DNA from: DATGLG01 sp035294245
Lineage (GTDB): Bacteria > Pseudomonadota > Alphaproteobacteria > JACZXZ01
DNA length: 64,000 bases
Assembly: GCA_035294245.1 (NCBI GenBank)
Contig: DATGLG010000004.1
Span: 402,323-466,322 of the forward strand
Reading direction: 5' to 3'
Shown: positions 17,673-26,191 of the stretch, piece after piece
Numbering within the stretch: the stretch's first letter is position 1
How the letters are laid out: each line of letters begins with the position of its first letter
The notes under the pieces: generated by a model
Database searches by the model: none
The model's input: the letters and a program-made list of their open reading frames with translations, nothing else
What the model was told of the DNA's origin: nothing
Position numbers and translations under genes: made by a program

Positions 17673-18560
17673 ATGGACCAGACAACGAGGCCACGCCGGA
17701 GTGTGCTTTATATGCCGGGCTCCAATGCCCGCGCGATCGAGAAGGCGCGTTCGCTCCCTGCCGATGGGCTTATTCTCGATCTCGAGGATGCGGTAGCGCC
17801 CGACGCGAAGGCCTCGGCCCGCGAGCAGATTGCCGCGGCGCTCAAGCAAGGCGGCTATGGCGCTCGCGAGCTCATCGTCCGCATGAACGGCCTCGAGACA
17901 CCGTGGGGTGCCGCCGATATCGCGATGATCGCGCGATCCGGAGCCGATGCTATCCTGGTTCCCAAGGTCGAAAGCGCCGCGATGATCCATGACGTGGAAA
18001 GGCGCCTCGGCGAGGCCGGCGCACCGGCGTCGCTTGCGATCTGGTGCATGATGGAGACACCCCTCGGCATGCTCCACGCGGAAGCGATCGCCGGGGCGTC
18101 GCGCCGGATTGGCTGCCTTGTCATGGGGACTTCGGATCTGGCGAAGGACCTGCACGCCGCCCATACGCGCGAGCGCCTTCCGATGTTAACGAGTCTCGGG
18201 CTCTGCTTGCTCGCGGCGCGTGCCTTCGGGCTTGCCATCCTCGACGGCGTGCATCTCGACCTCGCCGATGATGAAGGCTTCGCCCAAGCCTGCCGCCAGG
18301 GCAAGGAGCTCGGCTTCGACGGCAAGACCCTCATCCATCCCAAGACGATCGCGACGGCCAACGACGTGTTCGCGCCCTCGCCTGACGACGTGGCCTGGTC
18401 GCGCCGGATCATCGAGGCTCACGCGCGGGCGGCGGAAGACGGCAAGGGGGTGGTTCTGATCGATGGGAAGCTGATCGAGAATCTTCACGTCGAGAACGCG
18501 CGGCGACTCGTGGCCCTCGCCGAGGCGATCGCGAGGCTCGAGGCGACCTCCGCCGCGTGA
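17673..18560 (+). CDS. CitE-like malyl-CoA thioesterase/lyase
   Basis: The 295-residue HpcH/HpaI-CitE family protein begins RRSVLYMPGSNARAIEKA and has LILDLEDAVAPD (Mg ligand region), RMNGLETPWG, LVPKVESAA, MMETPLGML and GFDGKTLIHP. The compact CitE-like form resembles (3S)-malyl-CoA thioesterase (Mcl2) more than L-malyl-CoA/beta-methylmalyl-CoA lyase (Mcl1), judged from recalled family sequences. Its stop overlaps the start of a mesaconyl-CoA hydratase gene, favouring glyoxylate-related C4/C5-CoA chemistry. GAGGGAG precedes ATG 17673. Confidence 0.8.
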   Translation: MDQTTRPRRSVLYMPGSNARAIEKARSLPADGLILDLEDAVAPDAKASAREQIAAALKQGGYGARELIVRMNGLETPWGAADIAMIARSGADAILVPKVESAAMIHDVERRLGEAGAPASLAIWCMMETPLGMLHAEAIAGASRRIGCLVMGTSDLAKDLHAAHTRERLPMLTSLGLCLLAARAFGLAILDGVHLDLADDEGFAQACRQGKELGFDGKTLIHPKTIATANDVFAPSPDDVAWSRRIIEAHARAAEDGKGVVLIDGKLIENLHVENARRLVALAEAIARLEATSAA

Positions 18561-19621
18561 TGCGCGAGGCCAAGTCCCGCATCGGTAATTTCTTCGAGGA
18601 TTTTGTCCTCGGCCAGGAGATTGCGCATGCCGCCCCGCGCACAGTGAGCGTCGGCGATACCGCCCTCTATACGGCGCTGACGGGCTCCCGTTTCGCTCTC
18701 CAATCCTCCGACGAGTTCGCACGTCGAATCGGATATCGCCAGGCGCCGGTCGACGATTTTCTCGTCTTCCACATCGTCTTCGGCAAGACCGTGCCCGATA
18801 TTTCTCTAAACGCCGTGGCGAATCTCGGCTATGCCGATGGCCGCTTCTTGGCGCCGGTCTATCCCGGAGATACGCTGTCGGCATATTCGCGCGTGATCGG
18901 GCTTCGCGAGACCGCGAGCGGCAAAAGCGGCATCGTCTATGTGCGCACTATCGGCGCCAATCAGCACGGGGAGCCAGTTCTCGAATACGTGCGCTGGGTA
19001 ATGGTTCGAAAGCGGAACGAGAACGCACCGTCTCCGCGCTCCGTGCTGCCGGAGTTGTCAAGCTTTGTGGCGCCGTCGGCCCTTAGCGTCCCCTCGGGGC
19101 TCACGCTCCATCGCTATGACGCGATTTCCGCCGGCTCACGCCACACATGGAACGATTATGCGGTGGGGGAGCGCATCGACCACATCGACGGGATGACAAT
19201 CGAAGAAGCCGAGCATATGATGGCGACGCGGCTTTACCAGAATACGGCCCGCGTTCACTTCAACCAGCACGCTCAGCAGGCGGAGCGTGCCGGCCGAAGG
19301 CTCGTCTATGGCGGTCACGTCATCAGCATTGTTCGCGCGCTGAGCTTCAACGGCCTGGCCAACGCCTTCAAGGTGGCGGCGATCAATGGCGGCCGGCATG
19401 CGAACCCGGTTTTCGCGGGCGACACGCTCTATGCCTGGACGGAAGTCCTCGATTGCTGGGAGATTCACGGCCGGCAGGATATCGGTGCCCTCCGGCTGCG
19501 CAGCATTGCGACCAAGGACCATGCTTGCGCCGGATTTCCCGATAAGAACGCCGACGGAACGTTCGACCCGGCAATCGTGCTCGAACTCGACTACACGGTG
19601 CTGATACCGCGGCGCGGCTGA
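18560..19621 (+). CDS. mch: Mesaconyl-CoA hydratase, MaoC-like
   Basis: The 353-residue double-hotdog MaoC-type protein starts GNFFEDFVLGQEI and contains VDDFLVFHIVFGKTVPDISL, AVANLGYADGRFL and TRLYQNTARVHFNQH, matching what I recall of mesaconyl-CoA (beta-methylmalyl-CoA) hydratases of Rhodobacter and Methylobacterium. That enzyme interconverts mesaconyl-CoA and beta-methylmalyl-CoA in the ethylmalonyl-CoA pathway. ATG 18560 overlaps the upstream stop (TGATG), so coupling with the CitE-like gene is likely; GTG 18557 is an alternative. The family is firm, the exact reaction probable. Confidence 0.82.
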   Translation: MREAKSRIGNFFEDFVLGQEIAHAAPRTVSVGDTALYTALTGSRFALQSSDEFARRIGYRQAPVDDFLVFHIVFGKTVPDISLNAVANLGYADGRFLAPVYPGDTLSAYSRVIGLRETASGKSGIVYVRTIGANQHGEPVLEYVRWVMVRKRNENAPSPRSVLPELSSFVAPSALSVPSGLTLHRYDAISAGSRHTWNDYAVGERIDHIDGMTIEEAEHMMATRLYQNTARVHFNQHAQQAERAGRRLVYGGHVISIVRALSFNGLANAFKVAAINGGRHANPVFAGDTLYAWTEVLDCWEIHGRQDIGALRLRSIATKDHACAGFPDKNADGTFDPAIVLELDYTVLIPRRG

Positions 19622-19708
19622 ACCCTCCGGCCGCTCCGGCATAGTTCGCTAAACCGATCGCTTCCGCCCGTCGGTGGATCCCGGCACGCCGTTTCCCGGC
19701 CGCAGGCC

Positions 19709-20251
19709 GAAATAAAATAGAAGGAGGCGTCAGGAGCGCAAGTCGCGAAACCCACGCTACGTGTCCGGGCGGGACACTCCTGACGCCTCTGGAGCCGAAG
19801 CTCCGCGGCATTCGAAAGCGGCCCGGCTTCCGCCCATCGCGCCTTGGCAACGCTCCCGTAAAGGAGCATGCCCTGCTCGACAGCGTACCCTTCTGGCGAA
19901 GGGATCGCCCGCGTGAGATCCACCCGACGGCTTCCCCGCCCTTCCGTCGCAACGCTCCTCCGCAGAGAAGCCTCGCGCCTGGCCTCGCAGTCCGAGGACC
20001 CGAGCTTCCACGGCGGTCTGGCCAACCCGAAGGCCGACCGTAACGCCCCGGAAAAGGGCGGCTCACCGGGAGTTTGATCTCCCGTCCGATGACAGTGGTC
20101 CGAGGACCAACTTGCCATCGGGCCCGACGGTGCCGCTCCCGAAGGATCGGCCTCGTCTCGAAGCTTTCTTCCACCGCCTGCCGCAAAAATCCGAGGATCT
20201 TCGCGGGCCGGCTTGGGGATACTTGCCTCTGCGCTTTCGTGCGCCAACTAG
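19709..20251 (-). ncRNA. Putative large structured RNA, unknown class
   Basis: The 980-bp gene-free gap after mch holds dense inverted repeats. In 5'-3' order of the minus-strand transcript: 20116-20121/20086-20091 enclosing 20105-20109/20096-20100; CGGGAG/CTCCCG (20067-20084); 20056-20060/20044-20048; an 8-bp helix 20032-20039/20020-20027 capped by UUCG; 19944-19948/19926-19930; 19898-19903/19888-19893; 19846-19849/19869-19872 around 19852-19856/19863-19867; GGAGC-UUCG-GCUCC (19791-19804); and a perfect 13-bp helix 19724-19736/19777-19789 followed by a U-rich tail. G-U pairs and UUCG loops exist only on the minus strand. It matches no RNA family I know; the ends are approximate. Confidence 0.6.
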
Positions 20252-20280
20252 ATACTGTCTCAGCTCAAATAAGTCTGCAA
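20252..20280 (-). promoter_or_regulatory. Candidate promoter for the structured RNA
   Basis: On the minus strand TTGCAG (20275-20280), a 17-nt spacer and CAGTAT (20252-20257) resemble a weak sigma70 promoter directly upstream of the first helices of the putative RNA. The -10 matches the consensus at only three positions. Confidence 0.3.
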
Positions 20281-20372
20281 TAAAAAAATCGGTTATTATT
20301 GAAAAAACCTGTGAGTAATTTGCTCGATTCTTCACAATGACTCCACAATTGACTCACACAATTGTCCACAGG
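20262..20372. other. AT-rich patch with DnaA-box-like sites
   Basis: A run of A/T-rich sequence (about 20262-20340) stands out from GC-rich surroundings. It is followed by near-repeats TGACTCCACAAT (20338-20349), TGACTCACACAAT (20350-20362) and TGTCCACAGG (20363-20372). TTGTCCACA (20362-20370) differs from the DnaA consensus TTATCCACA by one base. It may be a DnaA-controlled region or origin-like element, or simply upstream sequence of the RNA gene. The sequence features are seen; the function is inferred. Confidence 0.4.
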
Positions 20373-20465
20373 CGCGCCGCGATGCCGCTCCAGCTGGGCA
20401 TGAGCGCTGCTATCGACGGATCGGTATTTTCATCGGCGTTCGAGTGACGCGCTGCGGTGCGGAAG

Positions 20466-20494
20466 TTGACTTGGCGGGAAGCGCGCCCTAGAAC
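20466..20494 (+). promoter_or_regulatory. Putative sigma70 promoter for sdhCDAB
   Basis: TTGACT (20466-20471), exactly 17 nt, then TAGAAC (20489-20494) form a good promoter. Transcription from about 20501 would give sdhC a leader of about 105 nt. Confidence 0.55.
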
Positions 20495-20605
20495 CTTGGC
20501 GGGGCTGGCTCATCGACCGGAATACTTCGCTAGCTCTTCGAAGCAGGAGCAGGGCGGCGTAGACCCTCGCAGCCTCTGGAAATTCGCGCAGACGATGGCG
20601 TTCGC

Positions 20606-21001
20606 ATGACCGTTCGCAACAGGCCGCTCTCGCCGCACCTCCAAATCTATCGTTGGCAGCTCACTTCGGTCATGTCGATCCTCCACCGGGCCACGGGGAT
20701 CGCCCTTGCGCTCGGAGCGCTGCTTCTCGTGTGGTGGATCGCCGCCGCGGTGCGGGGGCCCGAGGCCTTCGCGGGCGTCCAGGGCTTCATCGGGTCGCTT
20801 CTCGGCCGCGTCCTGCTCTTCGGCTGGACCTGGGCCCTGTTCTACCATCTGCTGAACGGTATCCGGCATCTTTGCTGGGACGCGGGTTGGGGGTTCTCCC
20901 TCGCGGACACCTATCGCAGTGGTTGGCTGGTCGCGACCGGCTCGGTGGTACTGACGCTCGTCGCCTGGATCGTCGGTTATGCCGTTCTCGGAGCCTGGTG
21001 A
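20606..21001 (+). CDS. sdhC: Succinate dehydrogenase cytochrome b556 subunit
   Basis: The 131-residue membrane anchor has three helices. RPLSPHLQIYRW and SVMSILHRATG are the SdhC signature forming part of the quinone site. H81 in FYHLLNGIRH is the likely haem ligand (counterpart of E. coli SdhC His84). It abuts sdhD with no gap and heads sdhCDAB of complex II. Confidence 0.96.
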   Translation: MTVRNRPLSPHLQIYRWQLTSVMSILHRATGIALALGALLLVWWIAAAVRGPEAFAGVQGFIGSLLGRVLLFGWTWALFYHLLNGIRHLCWDAGWGFSLADTYRSGWLVATGSVVLTLVAWIVGYAVLGAW

Positions 21002-21382
21002 ATGAGCATTCGCACGCCTCTCGGCCGCGTCCGCGGCCTCGGTTCCGCAAAGGAAGGCGTCCAACACTGGTGGATGCAGCGCCTCACGGCGCTCGCCCTG
21101 GTGCCTCTGTCCTTGTGGTTCATTTTCACCATGGTTGCCCATGCGGGCTACGATCACGGGCAGATCGTCGGCTGGCTCGGACATCCGAGCAATGCGGTGC
21201 TGCTCATCCTCCTCCTCGCCGCGACCTTCCATCACGCCCAGCTCGGCCTGCAGGTGGTGATCGAGGACTATGTTCACGGCGAGGGGGCGAAGCTTGCCGG
21301 CATCATCATCGTCAAGTTTCTCGCCGTGCTGCTCGCGACGGGCGCAATCGTCGGAATTCTCAGACTCGCTCTCGGGAGCTAA
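21002..21382 (+). CDS. sdhD: Succinate dehydrogenase membrane anchor SdhD
   Basis: The 126-residue protein has three hydrophobic helices and the N-terminal RVRGLGSAKEGVQHWWMQRL motif of alphaproteobacterial SdhD. HHAQLGLQVVIEDYVHG carries the second haem ligand region. ATG 21002 directly follows the sdhC stop, implying translational coupling; sdhA starts 6 bp after its stop. Confidence 0.95.
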   Translation: MSIRTPLGRVRGLGSAKEGVQHWWMQRLTALALVPLSLWFIFTMVAHAGYDHGQIVGWLGHPSNAVLLILLLAATFHHAQLGLQVVIEDYVHGEGAKLAGIIIVKFLAVLLATGAIVGILRLALGS

Positions 21383-21388
21383 CGCCTG

Positions 21389-23179
21389 ATGGCCAAGGCC
21401 TACGAGATCATCGACCATAGCTATGACGTCGTCGTGGTGGGAGCCGGCGGCGCGGGGCTGCGTGCCACGCTCGGCATCGCCGAGAAGGGACTCAAATGCG
21501 CCTGCATCACCAAGGTGTTCCCTACGCGCAGCCACACGGTCGCCGCCCAGGGGGGGATCAGCGCAGCGCTCGGCAATATGGGCGAGGATGATTGGCGCTG
21601 GCATATGTACGACACGGTCAAGGGCTCCGATTGGCTGGGTGACCAGGACGCCATCGAGTACATGTGCCGCGAAGCCGTTCCGGCGGTGATCGAGCTCGAG
21701 CATTATGGCGTGCCTTTCTCTCGAACGCCGGAAGGCAAGATCTACCAGCGCCCCTTCGGGGGCATGACCACGCGTTTTGGCGAGGGCACGGCGCACCGCA
21801 CCTGCGCTGCCGCGGATCGCACCGGCCACGCGATCCTCCACACGCTCTATGGTCAGGCGGTGAAGCGTCGGGCGGAATTCTTCATCGAATATTTCGCTGT
21901 CGACCTGATCATGGACGACGAGGGCGCCTGCCGCGGCGTGATGGCGTGGAATCTCGACGACGGCACCATGCATCGCTTCGAGGCGCCTCTCGTGATACTG
22001 GCGACCGGCGGCTATGGCCGCGTTTATTTCTCCTGCACCTCAGCCCATATCTGTACCGGCGACGGCAACGCCATGGTGCTGCGCGCGGGCCTGCCCCTCC
22101 AGGACATGGAATTTGTCCAGTTCCATCCCACGGGCATTTACGGAGCCGGCTGCCTGATTACCGAGGGCTCGCGGGGCGAAGGCGGTTATCTCACCAACTC
22201 GGAAGGCGAGCGCTTCATGGAGCGGTATGCGCCGCACGCCAAGGACCTCGCCTCGCGCGACGTGGTGAGCCGGTCAATGACCATCGAGATCCGCGAGGGG
22301 CGCGGTTGCGGCCCCAACAAGGATCACGTTCTTCTTCATCTCGAGCATCTCGATCCGAAGGTCCTGCACGAGCGGCTTCCCGGCATCTCGGAGACGGCCA
22401 AGATCTTTGCCGGCGTCGATGTCACGAAGGAACCGATTCCCGTGCTGCCTACCTGCCACTACAACATGGGTGGAATCCCGACCAATCATCAGGGCGAGGT
22501 GGTCACGCGCCTCAACGGCGATCCCGACCATGTGGTGCCGGGCCTCATGGCGATCGGCGAGGCAGCCTGCGTTTCGGTGCATGGGGCGAATCGCCTCGGC
22601 TCGAACTCGCTGCTCGATCTCGTGGTATTCGGTCGTGCCGCCGCCCAGCGCGCAACGGCCCTCGTCGAGCCCGGCGAGAGGCGACGTCCGCTGCCCAAGG
22701 GGGCCGGCGAAGCGGCACTGGCGCGCTTGGACCGCTTGCGTTACGCCGATGGCTCAACGCCGACGGCGAAGCTTCGCCTCGAGATGCAGCGGACGATGCA
22801 GAGCGACTGCGCAGTCTTCCGCACCGGCGACGTGCTGCGGGATGGGGCCAAGAAGCTCGAGCAATGTTGGCAGAAGCGCGCCGATCTCAAGGTCAGCGAC
22901 CGCTCGCTGATCTGGAACAGCGATCTCGTCGAGACTCTCGAGCTCGACAATCTGCTATCCCAGGCAATCTGCACGATGGGCTCGGCGCTGAGCCGCGAGG
23001 AGAGTCGCGGGGCCCATGCGCGCGAAGACTTTCCGAAACGGGACGACGAAAATTGGATGAAGCATTCGCTCGTCTGGTTGAACGAGAAGGGCGAATACAG
23101 CCTCTCGGATCGCCCCGTGCATATGCAGACGCTGACCAACGAAGTGCAATCGTTCCCGCCCAAGGCCCGCGTCTACTGA
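21389..23179 (+). CDS. sdhA: Succinate dehydrogenase flavoprotein subunit
   Basis: The 596-residue catalytic subunit oxidises succinate to fumarate with covalent FAD. VVVGAGGAGLRA is the dinucleotide-binding loop, H49 in TRSHTVAAQGG is the flavinylated histidine, and FHPTGIYGAGCLITEG with NRLGSNSLLDLVVFGR lines the active site. Length and order are standard. sdhB follows 38 bp later. The flavinylation factor SdhE is not encoded here. Confidence 0.98.
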   Translation: MAKAYEIIDHSYDVVVVGAGGAGLRATLGIAEKGLKCACITKVFPTRSHTVAAQGGISAALGNMGEDDWRWHMYDTVKGSDWLGDQDAIEYMCREAVPAVIELEHYGVPFSRTPEGKIYQRPFGGMTTRFGEGTAHRTCAAADRTGHAILHTLYGQAVKRRAEFFIEYFAVDLIMDDEGACRGVMAWNLDDGTMHRFEAPLVILATGGYGRVYFSCTSAHICTGDGNAMVLRAGLPLQDMEFVQFHPTGIYGAGCLITEGSRGEGGYLTNSEGERFMERYAPHAKDLASRDVVSRSMTIEIREGRGCGPNKDHVLLHLEHLDPKVLHERLPGISETAKIFAGVDVTKEPIPVLPTCHYNMGGIPTNHQGEVVTRLNGDPDHVVPGLMAIGEAACVSVHGANRLGSNSLLDLVVFGRAAAQRATALVEPGERRRPLPKGAGEAALARLDRLRYADGSTPTAKLRLEMQRTMQSDCAVFRTGDVLRDGAKKLEQCWQKRADLKVSDRSLIWNSDLVETLELDNLLSQAICTMGSALSREESRGAHAREDFPKRDDENWMKHSLVWLNEKGEYSLSDRPVHMQTLTNEVQSFPPKARVY

Positions 23180-23217
23180 CCGGTCGCCTCGAATCCGGCG
23201 CGCCAAAGGAATAATCG

Positions 23218-23994
23218 ATGGCCGAATTCTCTCTGCCCGCGAACTCCAAGCCGCAGCCCGGCAAGGTGCACCCGGCACCCGGCTCGGCCAAGCGGCCCAA
23301 AGCCTTCAAGATCTATCGCTGGTCGGCGGAAGAGGGCGAGAAGCCGCGGATCGATATCTATACCCTGGATCTTGCCGAATGCGGGCCGATGGTGCTCGAC
23401 GCGCTCATCAAGATCAAGAACGAGGTCGACAGCACTCTCACATTTCGCCGCTCCTGCCGCGAAGGCATTTGCGGCAGTTGCGCGATGAATATCGACGGCA
23501 CCAATACCCTCGCATGCATCAAGGCGATCGAGGACATCAAGGATGAGGTCAGGATTTATCCGCTGCCGCATATGCCGGTGGTGAAGGACCTGGTGCCGGA
23601 CCTGACCCAATTCTACGCCCAGCACGCCTCAATCGAGCCCTGGCTCAAGACGGCGACCACCGCACCCGATCGCGAGCGGCTACAGACGCCGGAGGACCGC
23701 GCCCGGCTCGATGGCCTCTACGAATGCATTCTCTGCGCCTGCTGCTCCACGGCCTGCCCGAGCTATTGGTGGAACAGCGAGCGCTATCTCGGCCCCGCGG
23801 TCTTGCTCCAGGCCTATCGTTGGATCGCCGACAGCCGCGACGAGGCGGCCGGCGAGCGGCTCGATCAGCTCGAGGATCCCTTCCGCCTCTATCGCTGCCA
23901 CACCATTATGAACTGCACCAGGACCTGCCCCAAGCACCTCAATCCGGCGCAAGCGATCGCGGCGATCAAGCAGCTCATCGTGGCGCGGCGTTGA
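23218..23994 (+). CDS. sdhB: Succinate dehydrogenase iron-sulfur subunit
   Basis: The 258-residue electron-transfer subunit has all three cluster motifs: [2Fe-2S] SCREGICGSCAMN in the plant-ferredoxin-like half, [4Fe-4S] CILCACCSTACP, and the [3Fe-4S] set with CHTIMNCTRTCPKHLNP in the C-terminal half. It closes sdhCDAB and converges with the DUF6494 gene 15 bp away. Confidence 0.98.
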   Translation: MAEFSLPANSKPQPGKVHPAPGSAKRPKAFKIYRWSAEEGEKPRIDIYTLDLAECGPMVLDALIKIKNEVDSTLTFRRSCREGICGSCAMNIDGTNTLACIKAIEDIKDEVRIYPLPHMPVVKDLVPDLTQFYAQHASIEPWLKTATTAPDRERLQTPEDRARLDGLYECILCACCSTACPSYWWNSERYLGPAVLLQAYRWIADSRDEAAGERLDQLEDPFRLYRCHTIMNCTRTCPKHLNPAQAIAAIKQLIVARR

Positions 23995-24009
23995 GGGCGC
24001 GGCCCGCGC

Positions 24010-24216
24010 TCAGCCGAGCTTGATGTCGCCCATGATCTGGTGGCTGAGATCGATCTTGTCGACGGTCAGCACCATTCTCGCTTGGAGCTTTTCGTTGCCC
24101 TTGAGCTTGCCATTTGCGACGGCTTTGCGCACGGCGTCCTCGATCTCGCGCTGTGAGGTTACGCCCACCACCTTGAGGAATTTCCGCACCTCCATGTTCA
24201 ACGTATCTTCGTTCAT
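24010..24216 (-). CDS. DUF6494 family small protein
   Basis: This 68-residue acidic/basic mixed protein starts MNEDTLNMEVRKFLKVVGVT and continues SQREIEDAVRKAVANGKLKG, the DUF6494 pattern (known as a small conserved proteobacterial family without assigned function). It is predicted as an N-terminal helical pair followed by a beta-rich tail (LTVDKIDL). No cysteines or membrane segments are seen. It converges with sdhB. Confidence 0.82.
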   Translation of the reverse strand: MNEDTLNMEVRKFLKVVGVTSQREIEDAVRKAVANGKLKGNEKLQARMVLTVDKIDLSHQIMGDIKLG

Positions 24217-24356
24217 GGCGGCTGTCCTTCATCTCCCATCACGCTTTGATTGCGTAAAGTAGCGCCAATCCCGGCCGTACGCCAGCCGCGTGCCTTGGAG
24301 CCGAGGCGGCGCTGTGCTAGCGTCCTTCCGCCGCGGGAGCGAAAACGGGGCAATAG

Positions 24357-25103
24357 ATGCGCGGAGCACTCGTCGTTACCGGCGGAAGTCGCGGCATTGG
24401 CGCCGCCACGGCGCGGCTCGCCGGCACCCGGGGCTATGCCGTTTGCGTGAATTACCGCGGCAATGGCACCGCCGCCGAGGCGGTGGTGCGCGATATCACG
24501 GAAAAGGGCGGCAGGGCGGTCGCTGTTCGGGGCGATGTCGCGAATGAAGCCGAGGTCGCGCGCCTTTTCGACGAGACAGAGAAAGCTCTCGGGCCGATCG
24601 GCGGCCTCGTCAACAATGCCGGCCTCACCGGCCCGATCAGCCGTATCACGGACGTGTCTCTCGCTACGCTGCGTGAGGTCTTCGACATCAATATCCTTGG
24701 GAGCTTTCTCTGCGCGCGGGAGGCCGTTCGCCGCATGTCTACGGCGCGTGGCGGCAAGGGCGGAAGCATCGTCAATCTGTCGTCAATGGCTGCGTTCCTC
24801 GGCGGGCCTGGTGAGTTCGTGCATTATGCGGCTTCCAAAGGCGCCATCGAGACCTTCACGATCGGCCTCGCCCGCGAGGTCGCGCGGGAAGGCATCCGGG
24901 TAAACGCCGTGGCGCCGGGGCTCATCGATACCGATATCCACGCCGCCGCAGGGGCGCCGGACCGGGTCGAGCGGCTCGGCCCCTCCGTGCCGATGGGCCG
25001 CGGCGGCACGGCCGAGGAGGTCGCAGCCGCCATCCTCTGGCTGCTCTCGGACGCCGCCTCTTATGTGACCGGCACGTCCTTGCGCGTCTCCGGCGGGCGC
25101 TAA
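24357..25103 (+). CDS. SDR-family oxidoreductase
   Basis: The 248-residue classical short-chain dehydrogenase has cofactor motif TGGSRGIG (8-15), NNAG (86-89), and a catalytic set of S143, Y157 and K161 in YAASK. NYRGNG after the second strand, with no acidic residue there, favours NADP(H). It resembles YgfF/glucose-1-dehydrogenase-like members, but the substrate is unknown. It precedes the nitronate monooxygenase gene by 15 bp, probably as one operon. Confidence 0.9.
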   Translation: MRGALVVTGGSRGIGAATARLAGTRGYAVCVNYRGNGTAAEAVVRDITEKGGRAVAVRGDVANEAEVARLFDETEKALGPIGGLVNNAGLTGPISRITDVSLATLREVFDINILGSFLCAREAVRRMSTARGGKGGSIVNLSSMAAFLGGPGEFVHYAASKGAIETFTIGLAREVAREGIRVNAVAPGLIDTDIHAAAGAPDRVERLGPSVPMGRGGTAEEVAAAILWLLSDAASYVTGTSLRVSGGR

Positions 25104-25118
25104 CGAAACGGAGTCCTT

Positions 25119-26090
25119 ATGCCTCTCGACACGCCGCTGTGCAGGTTGCTCGACATCCGCCATCCCATTCTTCTGGCGCCCATGGGCGGCATTTCCGGCG
25201 GCGCCCTCGCTGCGGCCGTTACCCGCGCAGGCGGGCTCGGGATCATCGGGGGCGGCTATGGCGATCGGGCTTGGCTGGAACGCGAGCTCGACGCGGCTGG
25301 CGAGGCGCGCATCGGGATCGGCTTCATCACCTGGAGCCTCGCCCGTAATCCGGCGCTCCTCGATTTGGCATTGACGCGCTCGCCCGTCGCCGTCTTTCTC
25401 TCCTTCGGCGATCCCCGGCCTTTCGTCGCCAAGATCAGGGCCAGGGGCGCCAAGCTGATCCTCCAGGTGCAGACGCTGCGCGAGGCGCGCGAGGCGCAGG
25501 AGCTCGGCGCCGATCTCATTGTCGCCCAGGGCACCGAAGCCGGCGGTCACGGTACGACCCGGCGAGCGCTCTTCCCGCTCCTACCGGCCGTGGTCGATGC
25601 GGTGGCGCCAACGCCGGTCGTCGCGGCGGGCGGCATCTCCAACGGACGACAGCTGGCGGCCGCGCTCATGCTCGGCACTGCTGGTGTTCTCGTCGGAACG
25701 CGCTTCTTTGCGGCCAAGGAATCGCTCGGCCACGCTAATGCCAAGGCCCGTATCGTTGCCGCGGGCGGCGACGATACGCTCCGCACTCATATATTCGACA
25801 TCGTGCGCGAGCTTGATTGGCCGAAGGCCTATACCGGCCGCGCAATCGCGAACGAGCTGTCCCGGCGCTGGCACGGCGCCGAAGCGGGGCTTGGCGCGGC
25901 GCTCAAGGAGGAGAAGCCGCGCTATGCCGCCGCGGTCCAGGCCGGTGACTTTGAAACCGCCGTCATCTTCGCCGGAGAAGGGCTCGATCTCGTCTGCGAC
26001 ATTCCGACTGCCGCCGAGATCGTCGAGCGACTGGCGAGCGAAGCGGAGGAGCTGCTCGAGCGAGCGGCCCGCTTTGTCGCCTCCGACTAG
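25119..26090 (+). CDS. Nitronate monooxygenase-like flavoprotein
   Basis: The 323-residue FMN TIM barrel of the NMO (2-nitropropane dioxygenase) family has the N-terminal HPILLAPMGGISGGALAAAV, the catalytic-histidine motif QGTEAGGHG near residue 145 and phosphate-binding VVAAGGISNG. Family members oxidise alkyl nitronates such as propionate-3-nitronate; some are quinone reductases. The His motif favours true NMO. Start ATG 25119. It is in an operon with the SDR, physiological role unknown. Confidence 0.88.
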   Translation: MPLDTPLCRLLDIRHPILLAPMGGISGGALAAAVTRAGGLGIIGGGYGDRAWLERELDAAGEARIGIGFITWSLARNPALLDLALTRSPVAVFLSFGDPRPFVAKIRARGAKLILQVQTLREAREAQELGADLIVAQGTEAGGHGTTRRALFPLLPAVVDAVAPTPVVAAGGISNGRQLAAALMLGTAGVLVGTRFFAAKESLGHANAKARIVAAGGDDTLRTHIFDIVRELDWPKAYTGRAIANELSRRWHGAEAGLGAALKEEKPRYAAAVQAGDFETAVIFAGEGLDLVCDIPTAAEIVERLASEAEELLERAARFVASD

Positions 26091-26191
26091 AACCCGCGCC
26101 CCGGTTGACGTGGCGACATTGACAAGCGGCCCGCTTCCATCCCAATTGAGCGCCGCAGAAGAATGAACCGGGCAAGATCCTCCTCACATCC

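Noticed and set aside
20037..20066. Group II intron domain V-like hairpin (GAGCCG...ACGGTC on the minus strand)
   Set aside because: The GNRA loop and bulge spacing of domain V are missing, and no reverse transcriptase or other intron domains are nearby.
19591..20247. Minus-strand protein frame across the putative RNA
   Set aside because: The 218-codon frame shows no domain, while the underlying sequence is explained by RNA helices with G-U pairs and UUCG loops.
19709..20251. RNase P RNA or tmRNA identity for the structured region
   Set aside because: The conserved RNase P blocks (GGAAAGTCCGGGC, AAACCGCC) and any tmRNA tag ending in AA are absent.
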